Shown here in pieces: positions 35,918 to 45,071 of a stretch of DNA of 64,000 nt. The position numbers and the translations under genes are program-made. Where the stretch lies: contig NZ_PHHA01000020.1 of assembly GCF_002795425.1 (NCBI RefSeq), positions 62,001 to 126,000 on the forward strand, read 5' to 3'. The first letter of the stretch is position 1; every line of letters begins with the position of its first letter. The stretch is from Conservatibacter flavescens (lineage in GTDB: Bacteria > Pseudomonadota > Gammaproteobacteria > Enterobacterales > Pasteurellaceae). Under the pieces are notes generated by a model. The model saw only the letters and a list, made by a program, of their open reading frames with translations. It did no database searches and was not told the origin of the DNA.

Positions 35918-36131
35918 AAAATGAGCTGTCATCATACTGAATTCGGGAAATTATTCAAGGGGAAGAGAATATGAAATTTATTAACTGTCAGTTGAAAATG
36001 TTTCAACTAGAAGCCCCTTTATCCATCAAAAACTTTCAGTAAACTACTTGCGTATTCATAGCGTGAATTTATGCTTTCTTATTTTGAGGAAGGCAATGGT
36101 GATTAAAAATTAGTTAGATAAAGGGACAATT

Positions 36132-36833
36132 ATGTTACAAGTGAGATATGCGCAAGCGCGCGGACGTGGCAATCCAATGATTGAATGGTTAGACAGTTAT
36201 CATACATTTTCTTTTGCCGACTATTATGATCCGCATCATATGCATTTTTCTCATTTGCGTGTGATTAATGAAGATTATATTCAACCAAACAATGGCTTTG
36301 GAACACATCCACATGCAGATATGGAAATTTTAACTTATGTGTTAAACGGTCGAGTGGCGCATAAAGATAGCATGGGAAATGCGACAGAAATTGCGGCTGG
36401 TGAGTTTCAAATTATGAGCGCTGGTACGGGGATTTATCACTCTGAAATTAATCCAAGCCACGAAGACGTGTTACACCTTTATCAAATTTGGATTATTCCA
36501 AACCAAAAAGGCGTTACCCCTCGCTATGCACAGGGAAAGTTTCCCGATGAAGAGGGCGCAACGTTGATTTTATCGCCTGAAGGTGAAGATGGTGCATTTA
36601 AGATTTATCAGGATATGCGCTTGTGGCGCTGGCAGCTGAGTAAAGATCAAAGTGCGGTCAAAAATATAGAACTTTCTGAAAGTCGTCGTTATTGGTTACA
36701 AGTGGTAAAAGGCAGTTTAAGTGTAAACGGCATCGCATTAACCACTTCCGATGCACTTGGAATCAGCAATGAAACAGCGCTAGATATTCAAGTTAGCGAA
36801 GATACTGAATTTTTGTTGTTTGATTTGGTATAA
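36132..36833 (+). CDS. Pirin family protein (YhhW-like)
   Basis: A 233-residue bicupin of the pirin family. The N-terminal cupin has the conserved metal ligands in FGTHPHADMEILTYVLNGRV and GTGIYHSEINPS (three histidines and a glutamate). E. coli YhhW is a quercetin 2,3-dioxygenase; the physiological substrate is unclear. It stands alone, divergent from the yhhQ operon, and ends in a terminator shared with gltS. Confidence 0.92.
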   Translation: MLQVRYAQARGRGNPMIEWLDSYHTFSFADYYDPHHMHFSHLRVINEDYIQPNNGFGTHPHADMEILTYVLNGRVAHKDSMGNATEIAAGEFQIMSAGTGIYHSEINPSHEDVLHLYQIWIIPNQKGVTPRYAQGKFPDEEGATLILSPEGEDGAFKIYQDMRLWRWQLSKDQSAVKNIELSESRRYWLQVVKGSLSVNGIALTTSDALGISNETALDIQVSEDTEFLLFDLV

Positions 36834-36843
36834 ATTAAAATCA

Positions 36844-36865
36844 TTAAGGGGCATTCACCCCTTAA
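36844..36865. terminator. Bidirectional terminator between pirin gene and gltS
   Basis: TTAAGGGG (36844-36851) and CCCCTTAA (36858-36865) form a perfect 8 bp stem with a six-base loop, flanked by AT-rich DNA (TTATT on the plus side). It lies between two convergent genes. Confidence 0.8.
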
Positions 36866-36875
36866 TTATTGGTAA

Positions 36876-38051
36876 TTATTTAAAATAATCAATAAAGAAA
36901 GAAATAATTATCGGATTACAAATATTAATAAATATTACGGTAATAACGGGTAGTACAAACCAAGCATTTGGTGCTGCTCCATGTTTCTCTATGACAACTT
37001 TCATATTTGCAAGGGCATTCGGTGTTTGCCCAAGCCCAACACCACAGTGTCCCGCAGCCATAACCGCAGCTTCATAGTCTTTTCCCATACTACGGAAAGT
37101 AATCCAGTATGCCCAAATTGCCATTACAGTTGCTTGTACAAGCAGAATGACTATCATTGGTAAGGCTAAGTCCACAAGTTTGCTGATATTTAGTGACATT
37201 AGGGCGAGGGAGAGGAAAATATTGAGAGAAATATTTCCTAAAATATCAATTTCTTTATGTTCTAATTGACCAATGCCTGCATCTGAAAGGTTTCTTAACA
37301 ACATGCCTCCAAATAGGCAGCCGACAAAATAAGGGAATTTTAAGCCAGTAAGTAATAGGAGTTCGTGAATATATACTCCAATCATTGAACCTAAGAATAT
37401 AATTAGAGTTCCTTTGAATAGTTTTTTCTCACTGAGTTCGTGGAAAGATTCGTTGTTTTCCTGTGTCGAAATTTGTGCACTCGATTTTAGGTTATAGCGT
37501 GTGATTAAACGATGGGCAACAGGGCCACCGACTAAGCTGCCCAGCAATAACCCAAAGGTAGCGGCTGCAATACCTATTGTCGTACCACCTACCGCACCGT
37601 ATTGTTCTAAAACAGGGCCAAAAGCAGCGGCTGAACCAATTCCTCCAGACATAGAAATCGATCCCATAGCAATGCCTAATAATGGGTGAATATCCATGAC
37701 TTCAGATAATCCAATACCGATCAGGTTTTGCACGGCTAAGAATGTAACAGCGCCGATAGCTAAGATTGCGCCTTGCTTGCCACTGCGTTTGATCACCTCT
37801 AAACTACAAGTAAAGCCTGTACAGGTGAAAAAGATATTCATAAAGAAATCTTGTAGAGTCATAGTAAATTTCATTTCTACGCCCATTTTGTGAGCAAAGA
37901 AAATGAGTAAGCTACAAATTAACCCTCCAATAACTGGGGCTGGGATAAAATAGGTTTGGAGAAATTGAATTTTGCTTTTTAGATAGTTACCAAGGAAAAA
38001 GACAAGTGCTGCAATCCCCATTGTTTGAAGTAAGTCAAAAGTTATTGTCAT
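36876..38051 (-). CDS. gltS: GltS-family sodium/glutamate symporter
   Basis: A 391-residue inner-membrane protein with about ten helices in two inverted halves. The GltS signatures are visible: GSISMSGGIGSAAAFGPVLE with its glycine/serine re-entrant loop (about residues 131-150) and, in the second half, MAAGHCGVGLGQTPNALANM (about 333-352). The family imports glutamate with sodium. It lies 23 bases after an RraA-family gene and is probably cotranscribed with it, so its true substrate might be a glutamate-like acid rather than glutamate. AAGGAC precedes the ATG. Confidence 0.9.
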   Translation of the reverse strand: MTITFDLLQTMGIAALVFFLGNYLKSKIQFLQTYFIPAPVIGGLICSLLIFFAHKMGVEMKFTMTLQDFFMNIFFTCTGFTCSLEVIKRSGKQGAILAIGAVTFLAVQNLIGIGLSEVMDIHPLLGIAMGSISMSGGIGSAAAFGPVLEQYGAVGGTTIGIAAATFGLLLGSLVGGPVAHRLITRYNLKSSAQISTQENNESFHELSEKKLFKGTLIIFLGSMIGVYIHELLLLTGLKFPYFVGCLFGGMLLRNLSDAGIGQLEHKEIDILGNISLNIFLSLALMSLNISKLVDLALPMIVILLVQATVMAIWAYWITFRSMGKDYEAAVMAAGHCGVGLGQTPNALANMKVVIEKHGAAPNAWFVLPVITVIFINICNPIIISFFIDYFK

Positions 38052-38074
38052 AGTCGTGTCCTTACAGCGTGAGT

Positions 38075-38731
38075 TTAAATAAGTTGTAAACGAGTGAGGG
38101 TCTCTGTGAGATTCAATAATTCAGCAGTATTTCCTCCCTCCCTGAGTTTCTCTTTGAACATCGCTTCTTTTTGTTCCCGAGCTATACTTTGAGTGATTGC
38201 AACATTTAAATTTGCACGAGGGATCACAACTAGTCCGTCACGATCTCCTACGATTATATCGCCTGCGTTAATCACCACATCATCAATTATGATTGGTTCA
38301 TTAATTTTTCCGGGTTGATTTTTCCCTGTACCTTTGATGCTTAATCCTTTGCAAAAAACAGGGAAACCATGTGCAATGATCGCTGAGGCATCTCGTACAG
38401 CACCGTTTACGACGAGTCCACCCAAACCTAATTTCATAGCTTGTTCTGTCAGAACATCGCCCCATACGCCAGCTTCAATGAAACCCTTTGCATCAAGCAC
38501 CAAAATATCACCAGGTTTGGCTTTTAATAGCGCATAGTGAATCATTAAGTTGTCACCAGGTCGCATATCCACAGTAAAAGCCGGTCCAGCTAACTTCATC
38601 GTTCCATCAATAGGTTTAAGTTGACTACTCAGCGCTCCAAATGCTCCCTGTGCTTCATAAATTGTTGCAGCGCCTAGGTCTAGTAGCTTATGAATAGTTT
38701 CTTGTGAAATAGTTGAAATATGGGTGGTCAT
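38075..38731 (-). CDS. RraA-family aldolase/decarboxylase (HMG/CHA aldolase-like)
   Basis: A 218-residue protein of the RraA/DlpA fold. This family includes 4-hydroxy-4-methyl-2-oxoglutarate aldolase and 4-carboxy-4-hydroxy-2-oxoadipate aldolase, as well as the RNase E inhibitor RraA. The catalytic-type signature is present: EAGVWGDVLTEQAMKLGLGG (GxxGDxxxxxA) followed by GAVRDASAI (R and D ligands, about residues 116-124). The length and a C-terminal extension fit the aldolases better than RraA. First gene of an operon with gltS. GAGGAAATACC precedes the start. Confidence 0.85.
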   Translation of the reverse strand: MTTHISTISQETIHKLLDLGAATIYEAQGAFGALSSQLKPIDGTMKLAGPAFTVDMRPGDNLMIHYALLKAKPGDILVLDAKGFIEAGVWGDVLTEQAMKLGLGGLVVNGAVRDASAIIAHGFPVFCKGLSIKGTGKNQPGKINEPIIIDDVVINAGDIIVGDRDGLVVIPRANLNVAITQSIAREQKEAMFKEKLREGGNTAELLNLTETLTRLQLI

Positions 38732-38824
38732 AGGTATTTCCTCAATTTGATTGAAATTGACCCTATTCTTAAATAAACTTTATTGCACATCAATCAACGA
38801 GTTTTGGATATAATTTCAAAAAAA

Positions 38825-39763
38825 ATGAACTTTAAACAACTACGTTCTTTTTGTGCAATTGTGGAAAGAAAAGGGCTTACTGCTGCAGCTGAAGTTTTAT
38901 TTATTGCTCCAACAGCAATTAGCATGCAATTATTACAATTAGAAGCGGAGCTGGGTGGGCTGCTATTTGATCGATCTAAAAAGCCAATGGAGTTGACTGC
39001 ATTAGGGCGATTTTTTTATCCAAAAGCAAAAGGGTTAGTTCAAGAATTTCAGAGGCTTGAACGCGAAATGAAGGATTTGAGCGCAGGTAAAAAAGAGTGG
39101 CTGCGAGTAGGATTTATCCGTTCTGTCATTAACTCTTTATTACCAAAGGCAATACAAGAATTTAAATTAAAGCACCCTAATGCTCATTTAGATTTGGTTG
39201 AAGTTTTATCAGAATATCAGTTTGAAAGTTTACGTAATGATGAAATTGATATAGGAATTTCCCGTTTTATTGGTGTGCATGAAATTGAATCGAAATTATT
39301 ACAACATGTGCTTATTAAAGATCCGTTCGTTCTTGCTGTATCAATCAATGATCCTTTGGCAAATAGAAGTAGTGTAAGCCTCTCTGATTTAAATAATTAT
39401 CCATTGGTGTTATACCCCAAAGATGATAAAAGTAACTTTGCTCAAAAAATGTTGTCATTTTTTCAGCAAATGCAACAAGATCCTTATGTAGCATATGAAG
39501 CAGTTGAAATTCATACTGCGCTAGCTTTAGTGGGGGCTGGATTAGGAATTACCCTAGTCGGGAAGTCAGTGGCTGAAAATAATCGACAAGATGTTGCATT
39601 TATCCCAATTACTGACTTATCAGAGGGGAGTTCAGTGATTGCATTTACAAGAGAGCATGAAAGTAATTATTTGGTACATGATTTTCTTATGATCTTGCAT
39701 GACATAGCTTCAGAATTAAGTGAGTTACAAACGCCAATGAATCATGTAGGAGATGGTGATTAA
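38825..39763 (+). CDS. LysR-family transcriptional regulator
   Basis: A 312-residue LysR protein with N-terminal helix-turn-helix (MNFKQLRSFCAIVERKGLT, then AAAEVLFIAPTAISMQL, residues 1-60) and an effector-binding domain (about 90-300). I chose ATG 38825, where LysR homology begins; the TTG at 38783 would add 14 unusual residues. It is divergent from rraA-gltS with a 93-base spacer, the classic arrangement for a LysR regulator of the adjacent operon; that target is inferred. Confidence 0.9.
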   Translation: MNFKQLRSFCAIVERKGLTAAAEVLFIAPTAISMQLLQLEAELGGLLFDRSKKPMELTALGRFFYPKAKGLVQEFQRLEREMKDLSAGKKEWLRVGFIRSVINSLLPKAIQEFKLKHPNAHLDLVEVLSEYQFESLRNDEIDIGISRFIGVHEIESKLLQHVLIKDPFVLAVSINDPLANRSSVSLSDLNNYPLVLYPKDDKSNFAQKMLSFFQQMQQDPYVAYEAVEIHTALALVGAGLGITLVGKSVAENNRQDVAFIPITDLSEGSSVIAFTREHESNYLVHDFLMILHDIASELSELQTPMNHVGDGD

Positions 39764-39911
39764 ACATTTTCTAAGGTAAATTGGTGGTTTTGATATCAAT
39801 AATATTTCCCCAAAATGATGAAAATTCCTAGCTTTTAACCGCACTTTATGGTATAAAATGCGCCGTTATTTTCATGGTGAAAATAATAGATTATTTACTA
39901 ACTAAAACACA

Positions 39912-39968
39912 CACATATCAACAAGGTTAAATTGGGGTGCCTTCGGGTTCAATTTAATGAGATATGTG
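39912..39968 (+). promoter_or_regulatory. Structured rpsB leader, candidate S2 autoregulatory site
   Basis: In the untranslated leader, CACATATC (39912-39919) pairs with GATATGTG (39961-39968). Inside it TTAAATTG (39927-39934) pairs with CAATTTAA (39950-39957), capped by GGTGCCTTCGGGTT. Gammaproteobacterial rpsB leaders are known to be conserved and to mediate feedback by protein S2; this nested structure 35-90 bases before the ATG is a reasonable equivalent. Binding is not proven by sequence. Confidence 0.6.
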
Positions 39969-40002
39969 GAGGCAAAACCCAACTTTATTAAAGGAAAATA
40001 TC

Positions 40003-40734
40003 ATGGCACAAGTTTCAATGCGCGATATGCTACAAGCAGGTGTTCACTTCGGTCACCAAACTCGTTACTGGAATCCAAAAATGAAATCTTACATCTTTGG
40101 ACCTCGTAATGGTGTTCATATCATTAACTTGGAAAAAACCGTTCCAATGTTCAATGAAGCGTTAGCTGAATTAACTCGTATCGCGAGCAACAACGGAAAA
40201 ATCTTATTCGTTGGTACAAAACGTGCAGCAACTGAAGCAGTTCAAGCAGCCGCTTTAGATTGTCAACAATATTATGTGAACCATCGTTGGTTAGGTGGTA
40301 TGTTGACTAACTGGAAAACAGTTCGTCAATCAATCAAACGCTTAAAAGATTTAGAAACTCAATCTCAAGATGGTACGTTTGATAAGTTAACTAAAAAAGA
40401 AGCGTTAATGCGTACTCGCGAGATGGAAAAACTTGAGTTAAGTCTTGGTGGTATTAAAGACATGGCTGGTTTACCAGATGCGCTTTTCGTTATTGGTGCT
40501 GATCATGAACATATCGCAGTTAAAGAAGCAAACAATTTAGGTATTCCAGTGTTTGCGATTGTTGATACTAACTCAAGCCCAGATGGTGTTGATTTCGTGA
40601 TTCCTGGTAATGACGATGCGACACGTGCAATCCAATTATACCTAACTGCTGCTGTTGCTGCAGTGAAAGAAGGGAAAGGCTCAGAAGATGTTGTAACTGA
40701 AGAAGTTGCAGCTGAAGCCGCAGCGGCAGAATAA
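40003..40734 (+). CDS. rpsB: 30S ribosomal protein S2
   Basis: Small-subunit ribosomal protein. Starting at ATG 40003 (AAAGGAAAATATC upstream) gives 243 residues beginning [20 protein letters not shown], the universal S2 start; ATG 39964 lies in the leader structure. Further signatures are [16 protein letters not shown] and [15 protein letters not shown]. Its tail is Glu/Ala-rich. First gene of the rpsB-tsf pair. Confidence 0.98.
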   Translation: MAQVSMRDMLQAGVHFGHQTRYWNPKMKSYIFGPRNGVHIINLEKTVPMFNEALAELTRIASNNGKILFVGTKRAATEAVQAAALDCQQYYVNHRWLGGMLTNWKTVRQSIKRLKDLETQSQDGTFDKLTKKEALMRTREMEKLELSLGGIKDMAGLPDALFVIGADHEHIAVKEANNLGIPVFAIVDTNSSPDGVDFVIPGNDDATRAIQLYLTAAVAAVKEGKGSEDVVTEEVAAEAAAAE

Positions 40735-40774
40735 TTTCTGACGTAAAGGCAAACGCCCTTACAATATATTGGCT

Positions 40775-40798
40775 AGCAGGGGGCGAAAGTTCCCTGCT
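40775..40798 (+). terminator. Attenuator/terminator between rpsB and tsf
   Basis: AGCAGGG (40775-40781) pairs with CCCTGCT (40792-40798) and is followed by TTTTTTA. Partial termination here would set more S2 than EF-Ts transcript, as in the well-known rpsB-tsf arrangement. A USS follows at 40810-40818. Confidence 0.8.
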
Positions 40799-40863
40799 TT
40801 TTTATCATTAAGTGCGGTTATTTTTTCAAAAATTTTAATTGTACGGAATAGAGGATTTAGAAC

Positions 40864-41709
40864 ATGGCAGAAATTACTGCATCATTAGTTAAAGAGCTTC
40901 GCGAGCGTACTGGCGCGGGCATGATGGAATGTAAAAAAGCATTAGTTGAAGCAAATGGTGATATTGAATTAGCTATCGACAATATGCGTAAATCTGGTCA
41001 AGCGAAAGCAGCGAAAAAAGCAGGTCGTGTGGCAGCAGAAGGTGTTATTCTTGCTCGTGTTGGCGCAGGTTTCGGTGTATTAGTTGAAATGAACTGTGAA
41101 ACAGACTTCGTGGCGAAAGATGCGGGCTTCTTAGAGCTTGCAAATGAAGTTGCGGATTATGCACTGGCGAATAAAGGTGTGTCTATTGAGGCATTACAAG
41201 CGCAATTCGAAGAAAAACGTGCGACACTAGTTGCTAAAATTGGTGAAAATATGAATATTCGCCGCGTTCAGTTCCTAGATGGTGACGTTATTGCTCAATA
41301 TTTACACGGTGCAAAAATTGGTGTATTAGTAGCAGGTCAAGGTTCTGAAGAGGAATTACGTAAAGTTGCGATGCACGTTGCTGCTTCTAAACCTGAGTTT
41401 GTGAATCCAGAAGATGTATCGGCAGATGTTGTTGCGAAAGAGCGTGAAATCCAAGTTGCTATTGCAATGGAATCAGGTAAACCACGTGAAATTGCAGAGA
41501 AAATGGTTGAAGGTCGTATGAAGAAATTTACTGGTGAAGTTTCACTAACTGGCCAACCATTTGTAATGGATCCATCTCAATCAGTAGGCGATTACTTAAA
41601 ATCAGTGAATACTTCAGTATCTAACTTTATTCGTTTAGAAGTAGGTGAAGGTATTGAGAAAGTTGAAACAGATTTTGCAGCTGAAGTTGCGGCAATGCAA
41701 AAAGTGTAA
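40864..41709 (+). CDS. tsf: Elongation factor Ts
   Basis: Nucleotide-exchange factor for EF-Tu. The 281-residue protein has the UBA-like N-terminus with [19 protein letters not shown] (about residues 9-27) and the core motif [13 protein letters not shown] (about 74-86). It ends in a typical proteobacterial C-terminal module. Cotranscribed with rpsB through the attenuator, and ends in a strong terminator. Confidence 0.98.
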   Translation: MAEITASLVKELRERTGAGMMECKKALVEANGDIELAIDNMRKSGQAKAAKKAGRVAAEGVILARVGAGFGVLVEMNCETDFVAKDAGFLELANEVADYALANKGVSIEALQAQFEEKRATLVAKIGENMNIRRVQFLDGDVIAQYLHGAKIGVLVAGQGSEEELRKVAMHVAASKPEFVNPEDVSADVVAKEREIQVAIAMESGKPREIAEKMVEGRMKKFTGEVSLTGQPFVMDPSQSVGDYLKSVNTSVSNFIRLEVGEGIEKVETDFAAEVAAMQKV

Positions 41710-41730
41710 TTTTCTATCTATATGATTAAG

Positions 41731-41753
41731 AAGGACAAGCTTAGCTTGTCCTT
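41731..41753 (+). terminator. tsf intrinsic terminator
   Basis: AAGGACAAGC (41731-41740), loop TTA, GCTTGTCCTT (41744-41753), then TTTTA. Perfect 10 bp stem 22 bases after the tsf stop. Confidence 0.9.
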
Positions 41754-41846
41754 TTTTACTTTCATTTCTTTTTCTTCTATTTTCAGCCAGCTCACGATCT
41801 CGTATAATAGGTAGGATTTTATGTCCGAGTCCTAAAGGGGTAAAAA

Positions 41847-42563
41847 ATGAGCAAACCAATCTATAAACGTATTCTATTGAAATTAAGTGGTGAAGCATTG
41901 CAAGGCGAGGAAGGTTTTGGCATTGATCCTTCGATCTTGGATCGCATGGCAATCGAAATTAAAGAATTATTAGAGATGGGTGTTGAAGTCGGTGTGGTAT
42001 TGGGTGGCGGTAATTTATTCCGTGGCGCAAAATTGGCGAAAGCCGGTATGAATCGTGTTGTTGGTGATCATATGGGCATGTTAGCAACGGTGATGAATGG
42101 TTTGGCAATGCGTGATTCTTTACACCGCGCAGAGGTGAATGCGAAGCTTATGTCAGCGTTTCAGTTAAACGGTATTTGTGATACTTATAACTGGTCTGAA
42201 GCGATTAAAATGTTACGTGAAAAGCGCGTAGTGATTTTTTCTGCAGGTACGGGCAGCCCGTTTTTTACAACAGATTCTGCGGCATGTTTGCGTGGTATTG
42301 AAATTGAAGCGGATGTGGTATTAAAAGCCACAAAAGTGGACGGTGTATATGATTGTGATCCTGCAAAAAATCCAAATGCCAAACTGTATGATCACTTATC
42401 TTATGCTGAGGTGATTGATAAAGAATTACAAGTTATGGATCTTGCAGCTTTCACTTTAGCCCGTGATCATGGCTTGCCAATTCGTGTGTTTAATATGGGG
42501 AAACCAGGAGCGCTACGTCGTGTTATTACCGGAGAAACGGAAGGAACTCTGATCTGCGATTAA
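41847..42563 (+). CDS. pyrH: Uridylate kinase (UMP kinase)
   Basis: Phosphorylates UMP to UDP; hexameric, amino-acid-kinase fold. The 238-residue protein has [20 protein letters not shown] (about residues 8-27), [14 protein letters not shown] (about 51-64), and the C-terminal [31 protein letters not shown] precedes the ATG. Followed by a hairpin and then by the iron-regulated receptor genes rather than by frr. Confidence 0.98.
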   Translation: MSKPIYKRILLKLSGEALQGEEGFGIDPSILDRMAIEIKELLEMGVEVGVVLGGGNLFRGAKLAKAGMNRVVGDHMGMLATVMNGLAMRDSLHRAEVNAKLMSAFQLNGICDTYNWSEAIKMLREKRVVIFSAGTGSPFFTTDSAACLRGIEIEADVVLKATKVDGVYDCDPAKNPNAKLYDHLSYAEVIDKELQVMDLAAFTLARDHGLPIRVFNMGKPGALRRVITGETEGTLICD

Positions 42564-42593
42564 TATTGCATTTTCCACATATGTCATTGCTTT

Positions 42594-42612
42594 AGGTGGG
42601 CATGTCCCACCT
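42594..42612 (+). terminator. Hairpin after pyrH, probable terminator
   Basis: AGGTGGG (42594-42600), loop CATGT, CCCACCT (42606-42612), then an imperfect T-rich stretch (CATTTATCTCCATTTTTT). It separates pyrH from the receptor gene. Confidence 0.7.
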
Positions 42613-42752
42613 CATTTATCTCCATTTTTTCTACCTAGATTGATTAAGCCATAGTGATGATGGCTGAATGATCTTCCTTATCATTTTTATTTACTTTCTA
42701 AATCATCAAGTAAAGCGCTTTATTTTTTAGTCAATATAGTTTTTTATACCTT

Positions 42753-42771
42753 GATATTGATAACAATTATC
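42753..42771 (+). promoter_or_regulatory. Fur box upstream of the TonB-dependent receptor gene
   Basis: The 19-mer beginning GATATTGATAAC and ending AATTATC matches the classic Fur consensus at 16 of 19 positions, 60 bases before the ATG. It predicts derepression of the receptor and ChaN-like gene under iron limitation. Confidence 0.75.
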
Positions 42772-42830
42772 ATTAATGATAGATTATCTGCTCAAAATTT
42801 TCAATATTTACATAACTATAAGGATATATC

Positions 42831-45071
42831 ATGAGGAGAGTGATACCACTGATTTTCATTATGTTGATATTCCATGTTGAAGCACAAGCACAAGCACAAG
42901 CACAAGCACAAGCACAAGCACAAGCAACGGATAGTTTATCAACCATTTTAGTCGAGGATACAACAGAAAATAAGGAAAATAAGCCATTTTATACTCCGTC
43001 TGCGACCTCCCAACTGACCCAAAATACACTTGGTAGAGACGTTAATGAATATTTGCGTACAAGCCCCAGCTTATTTACACAACATGATATTGGTCAAGGC
43101 GGAATCGCTATCAATCTACGGGGATTAGAAGGATTGGGGCGAGTAAATACGACGATAGATGGCGTTAGCCAAACGTTTTATCAGATGAATCCGGCTCATG
43201 GTTGGAATGGTAATACCGTGTATCTTAATGAAGATTTTATTACTGACGTCCAAATTAATCGAGGCTTCTCAAATGGCAATATGGGGGCAAATGCTTTAGG
43301 AGGGAGTGTTGCTTTTCGTACGCTTTCTGCGAAAGATTTGGTTGAGAAAAATAGTCGCTTTGGCAACCGGTTAATTCTACGCACAGGATCGAATGGATAC
43401 GGACAAAATGGTATGTTTGCTACAGCTTATCGTGAAGAACTGTCCGACGGCGGTAGTGTGGGAGCATTAATTGCATATGGCGGGAAGATTAAAAAAGGCT
43501 ATAAAAATGGGGCTGGTGAGGTGATTGCAGGAGATGATTTAGATGATAAAGCGCCCATGGAAAGTGGTGGACGAGGACAAAATATATTAGCGAAATTTGA
43601 GTATGCCCCAAATAGGTATCATGAATTTAAGTTTACTTATTTGCGAAATCATAGCAAAACTTATAATAACCATACGCCAATGAATATTGCTTCTTATAGC
43701 GGATTAGCTGAATATTCTTATAAGCCATTATCTGATTATATTGATTTACATACTGCATTAGCCTATTCCAATTCAAGTCAGCGATTTGAGCGAGAGAGCT
43801 ATGATAATGGCTATCAGGGGCGTAAAACCCGTAATCCAGCATTACAGTTTAATATTCGTAATAATAGTCGTTTAGAGTTAGGTGAGGCGGATTTAGACAT
43901 TAAAGTTGGTGCGACCTTTCATGATATTCGTTATAACGCAGATAAACATAATCAGTCAGAACCCTCTTTGATTTTGGTAGAGGGGAAACAACAGCGCGTT
44001 TCTTTATTTACCGAGACAGAAGTGCGGTGGGAAAAATGGATGTTTTTGAGTGGCATACGTTATGAACAATATGGTATGCAAGGCTATTTACCTCCAACCG
44101 AAGACGACGGGGCAATTGTTTTTCCAAAAGGCGGGAATATTCACTTTAAGCGTAAAGAAAATCATCTAAACCCTTATATTTCATTGGCCTACTTGCCAAC
44201 AGATTGGTTACAGCTGTATGTGAATTATGCCCATACTAGCCGAGCGCCGAATGTACAAGAGTTTATGTATGCAAATAATGCACAGAATAACCCTTATTCT
44301 ATCAATCCTTATCTCAAAGGAGAGCAAAGCATTAATCGTAATGTGGGTTTTAATATCCTAAAGCAAGGGATATTGAAACAAGATGATGAGCTACGCTTAA
44401 AAGTGAATTATTTTAATAATCGGATAAAAAATTATATTACGCAGCGGCAATTTTATATTTGTAGCAGTATAGATCAGGCCTATCATCGTTGTTCAATTGA
44501 TGGATATACGGATTCATCTAATCATTCGACTATTGCGCCAGTTGGGATATTTCTTAATGAGCCAGAGCGGGTAAAAATGTATGGTTGGGAGCTTGAAGGT
44601 GGATATGATTTTGGGCAGGCTTATATCAATATGAGTTGGACAAAGACAACAACTGATACGCCTACCGATCGTTTAGCAGATATGACCAGCACCACCCGAA
44701 CACAGCCTTCTAGCAAATTTATTTTAGATCTCGGTACACGTTGGCTAGACGAGCGTTTAATTATTGGGGCGAGAATGACACGAATTGGTGATGACATTGT
44801 CCCTGCGGGAATAGACTTCGATTCCGATCAAGCCATAGTAGATCGTATAAAAGGTGGACAAAAAATCTATGATTTATACGCCATTTATAATGTGAATAAA
44901 CATATGAAGCTTTTTGTTAATATCGAGAACTTAACCAATACGCTTTATAACTATCCAATGAGTAGCGGCGGAACGTTAGGCGTGGGTAATTTGGGGCAAC
45001 CATCAACTTGGGCCAATCAAGGAACGGGGCGAGGTAGGACGATTTATGGTGGCTTACAGGTAAACTTTTAA
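42831..45071 (+). CDS. TonB-dependent outer-membrane receptor, probably haem/haemoglobin
   Basis: A 746-residue receptor. A signal peptide ends in a run of Ala-Gln dipeptides, followed by the plug domain (VNEYLRTSPSLFTQHDIGQG, then INLRGLEGLGRVNTTIDGVS, about residues 70-200) and a 22-strand barrel ending GRTIYGGLQVNF with the C-terminal aromatic residue. The segment TSRAPNVQEFMYANNA followed by NPYLKGEQS resembles the FRAP/NPNL motifs of haem and haemoglobin receptors, but no histidine lies between them. It is therefore probably for haem or a haem protein; other iron ligands are possible. A Fur box lies upstream, and the ChaN-like gene overlaps its stop. Confidence 0.85.
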   Translation: MRRVIPLIFIMLIFHVEAQAQAQAQAQAQAQATDSLSTILVEDTTENKENKPFYTPSATSQLTQNTLGRDVNEYLRTSPSLFTQHDIGQGGIAINLRGLEGLGRVNTTIDGVSQTFYQMNPAHGWNGNTVYLNEDFITDVQINRGFSNGNMGANALGGSVAFRTLSAKDLVEKNSRFGNRLILRTGSNGYGQNGMFATAYREELSDGGSVGALIAYGGKIKKGYKNGAGEVIAGDDLDDKAPMESGGRGQNILAKFEYAPNRYHEFKFTYLRNHSKTYNNHTPMNIASYSGLAEYSYKPLSDYIDLHTALAYSNSSQRFERESYDNGYQGRKTRNPALQFNIRNNSRLELGEADLDIKVGATFHDIRYNADKHNQSEPSLILVEGKQQRVSLFTETEVRWEKWMFLSGIRYEQYGMQGYLPPTEDDGAIVFPKGGNIHFKRKENHLNPYISLAYLPTDWLQLYVNYAHTSRAPNVQEFMYANNAQNNPYSINPYLKGEQSINRNVGFNILKQGILKQDDELRLKVNYFNNRIKNYITQRQFYICSSIDQAYHRCSIDGYTDSSNHSTIAPVGIFLNEPERVKMYGWELEGGYDFGQAYINMSWTKTTTDTPTDRLADMTSTTRTQPSSKFILDLGTRWLDERLIIGARMTRIGDDIVPAGIDFDSDQAIVDRIKGGQKIYDLYAIYNVNKHMKLFVNIENLTNTLYNYPMSSGGTLGVGNLGQPSTWANQGTGRGRTIYGGLQVNF
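42885..42926 (+). repeat. Seven tandem copies of CAAGCA in the receptor signal-peptide region
   Basis: Seven perfect tandem hexamers encode alternating Gln-Ala at the signal-peptide cleavage zone (the protein reads EAQAQAQ and so on). The unit is a multiple of three, so copy-number change would lengthen or shorten the N-terminus without shifting frame. Confidence 0.95.

Noticed and set aside
39964-40002. Longer rpsB start at ATG 39964
   Set aside because: It lies within the structured leader and would add 13 residues foreign to S2; ATG 40003 has AAAGGA and the universal N-terminus.
42885-42926. Phase-variable on/off repeat in the receptor gene
   Set aside because: The repeat unit is six bases, a multiple of three, so copy change cannot shift the frame; only length variation remains possible.
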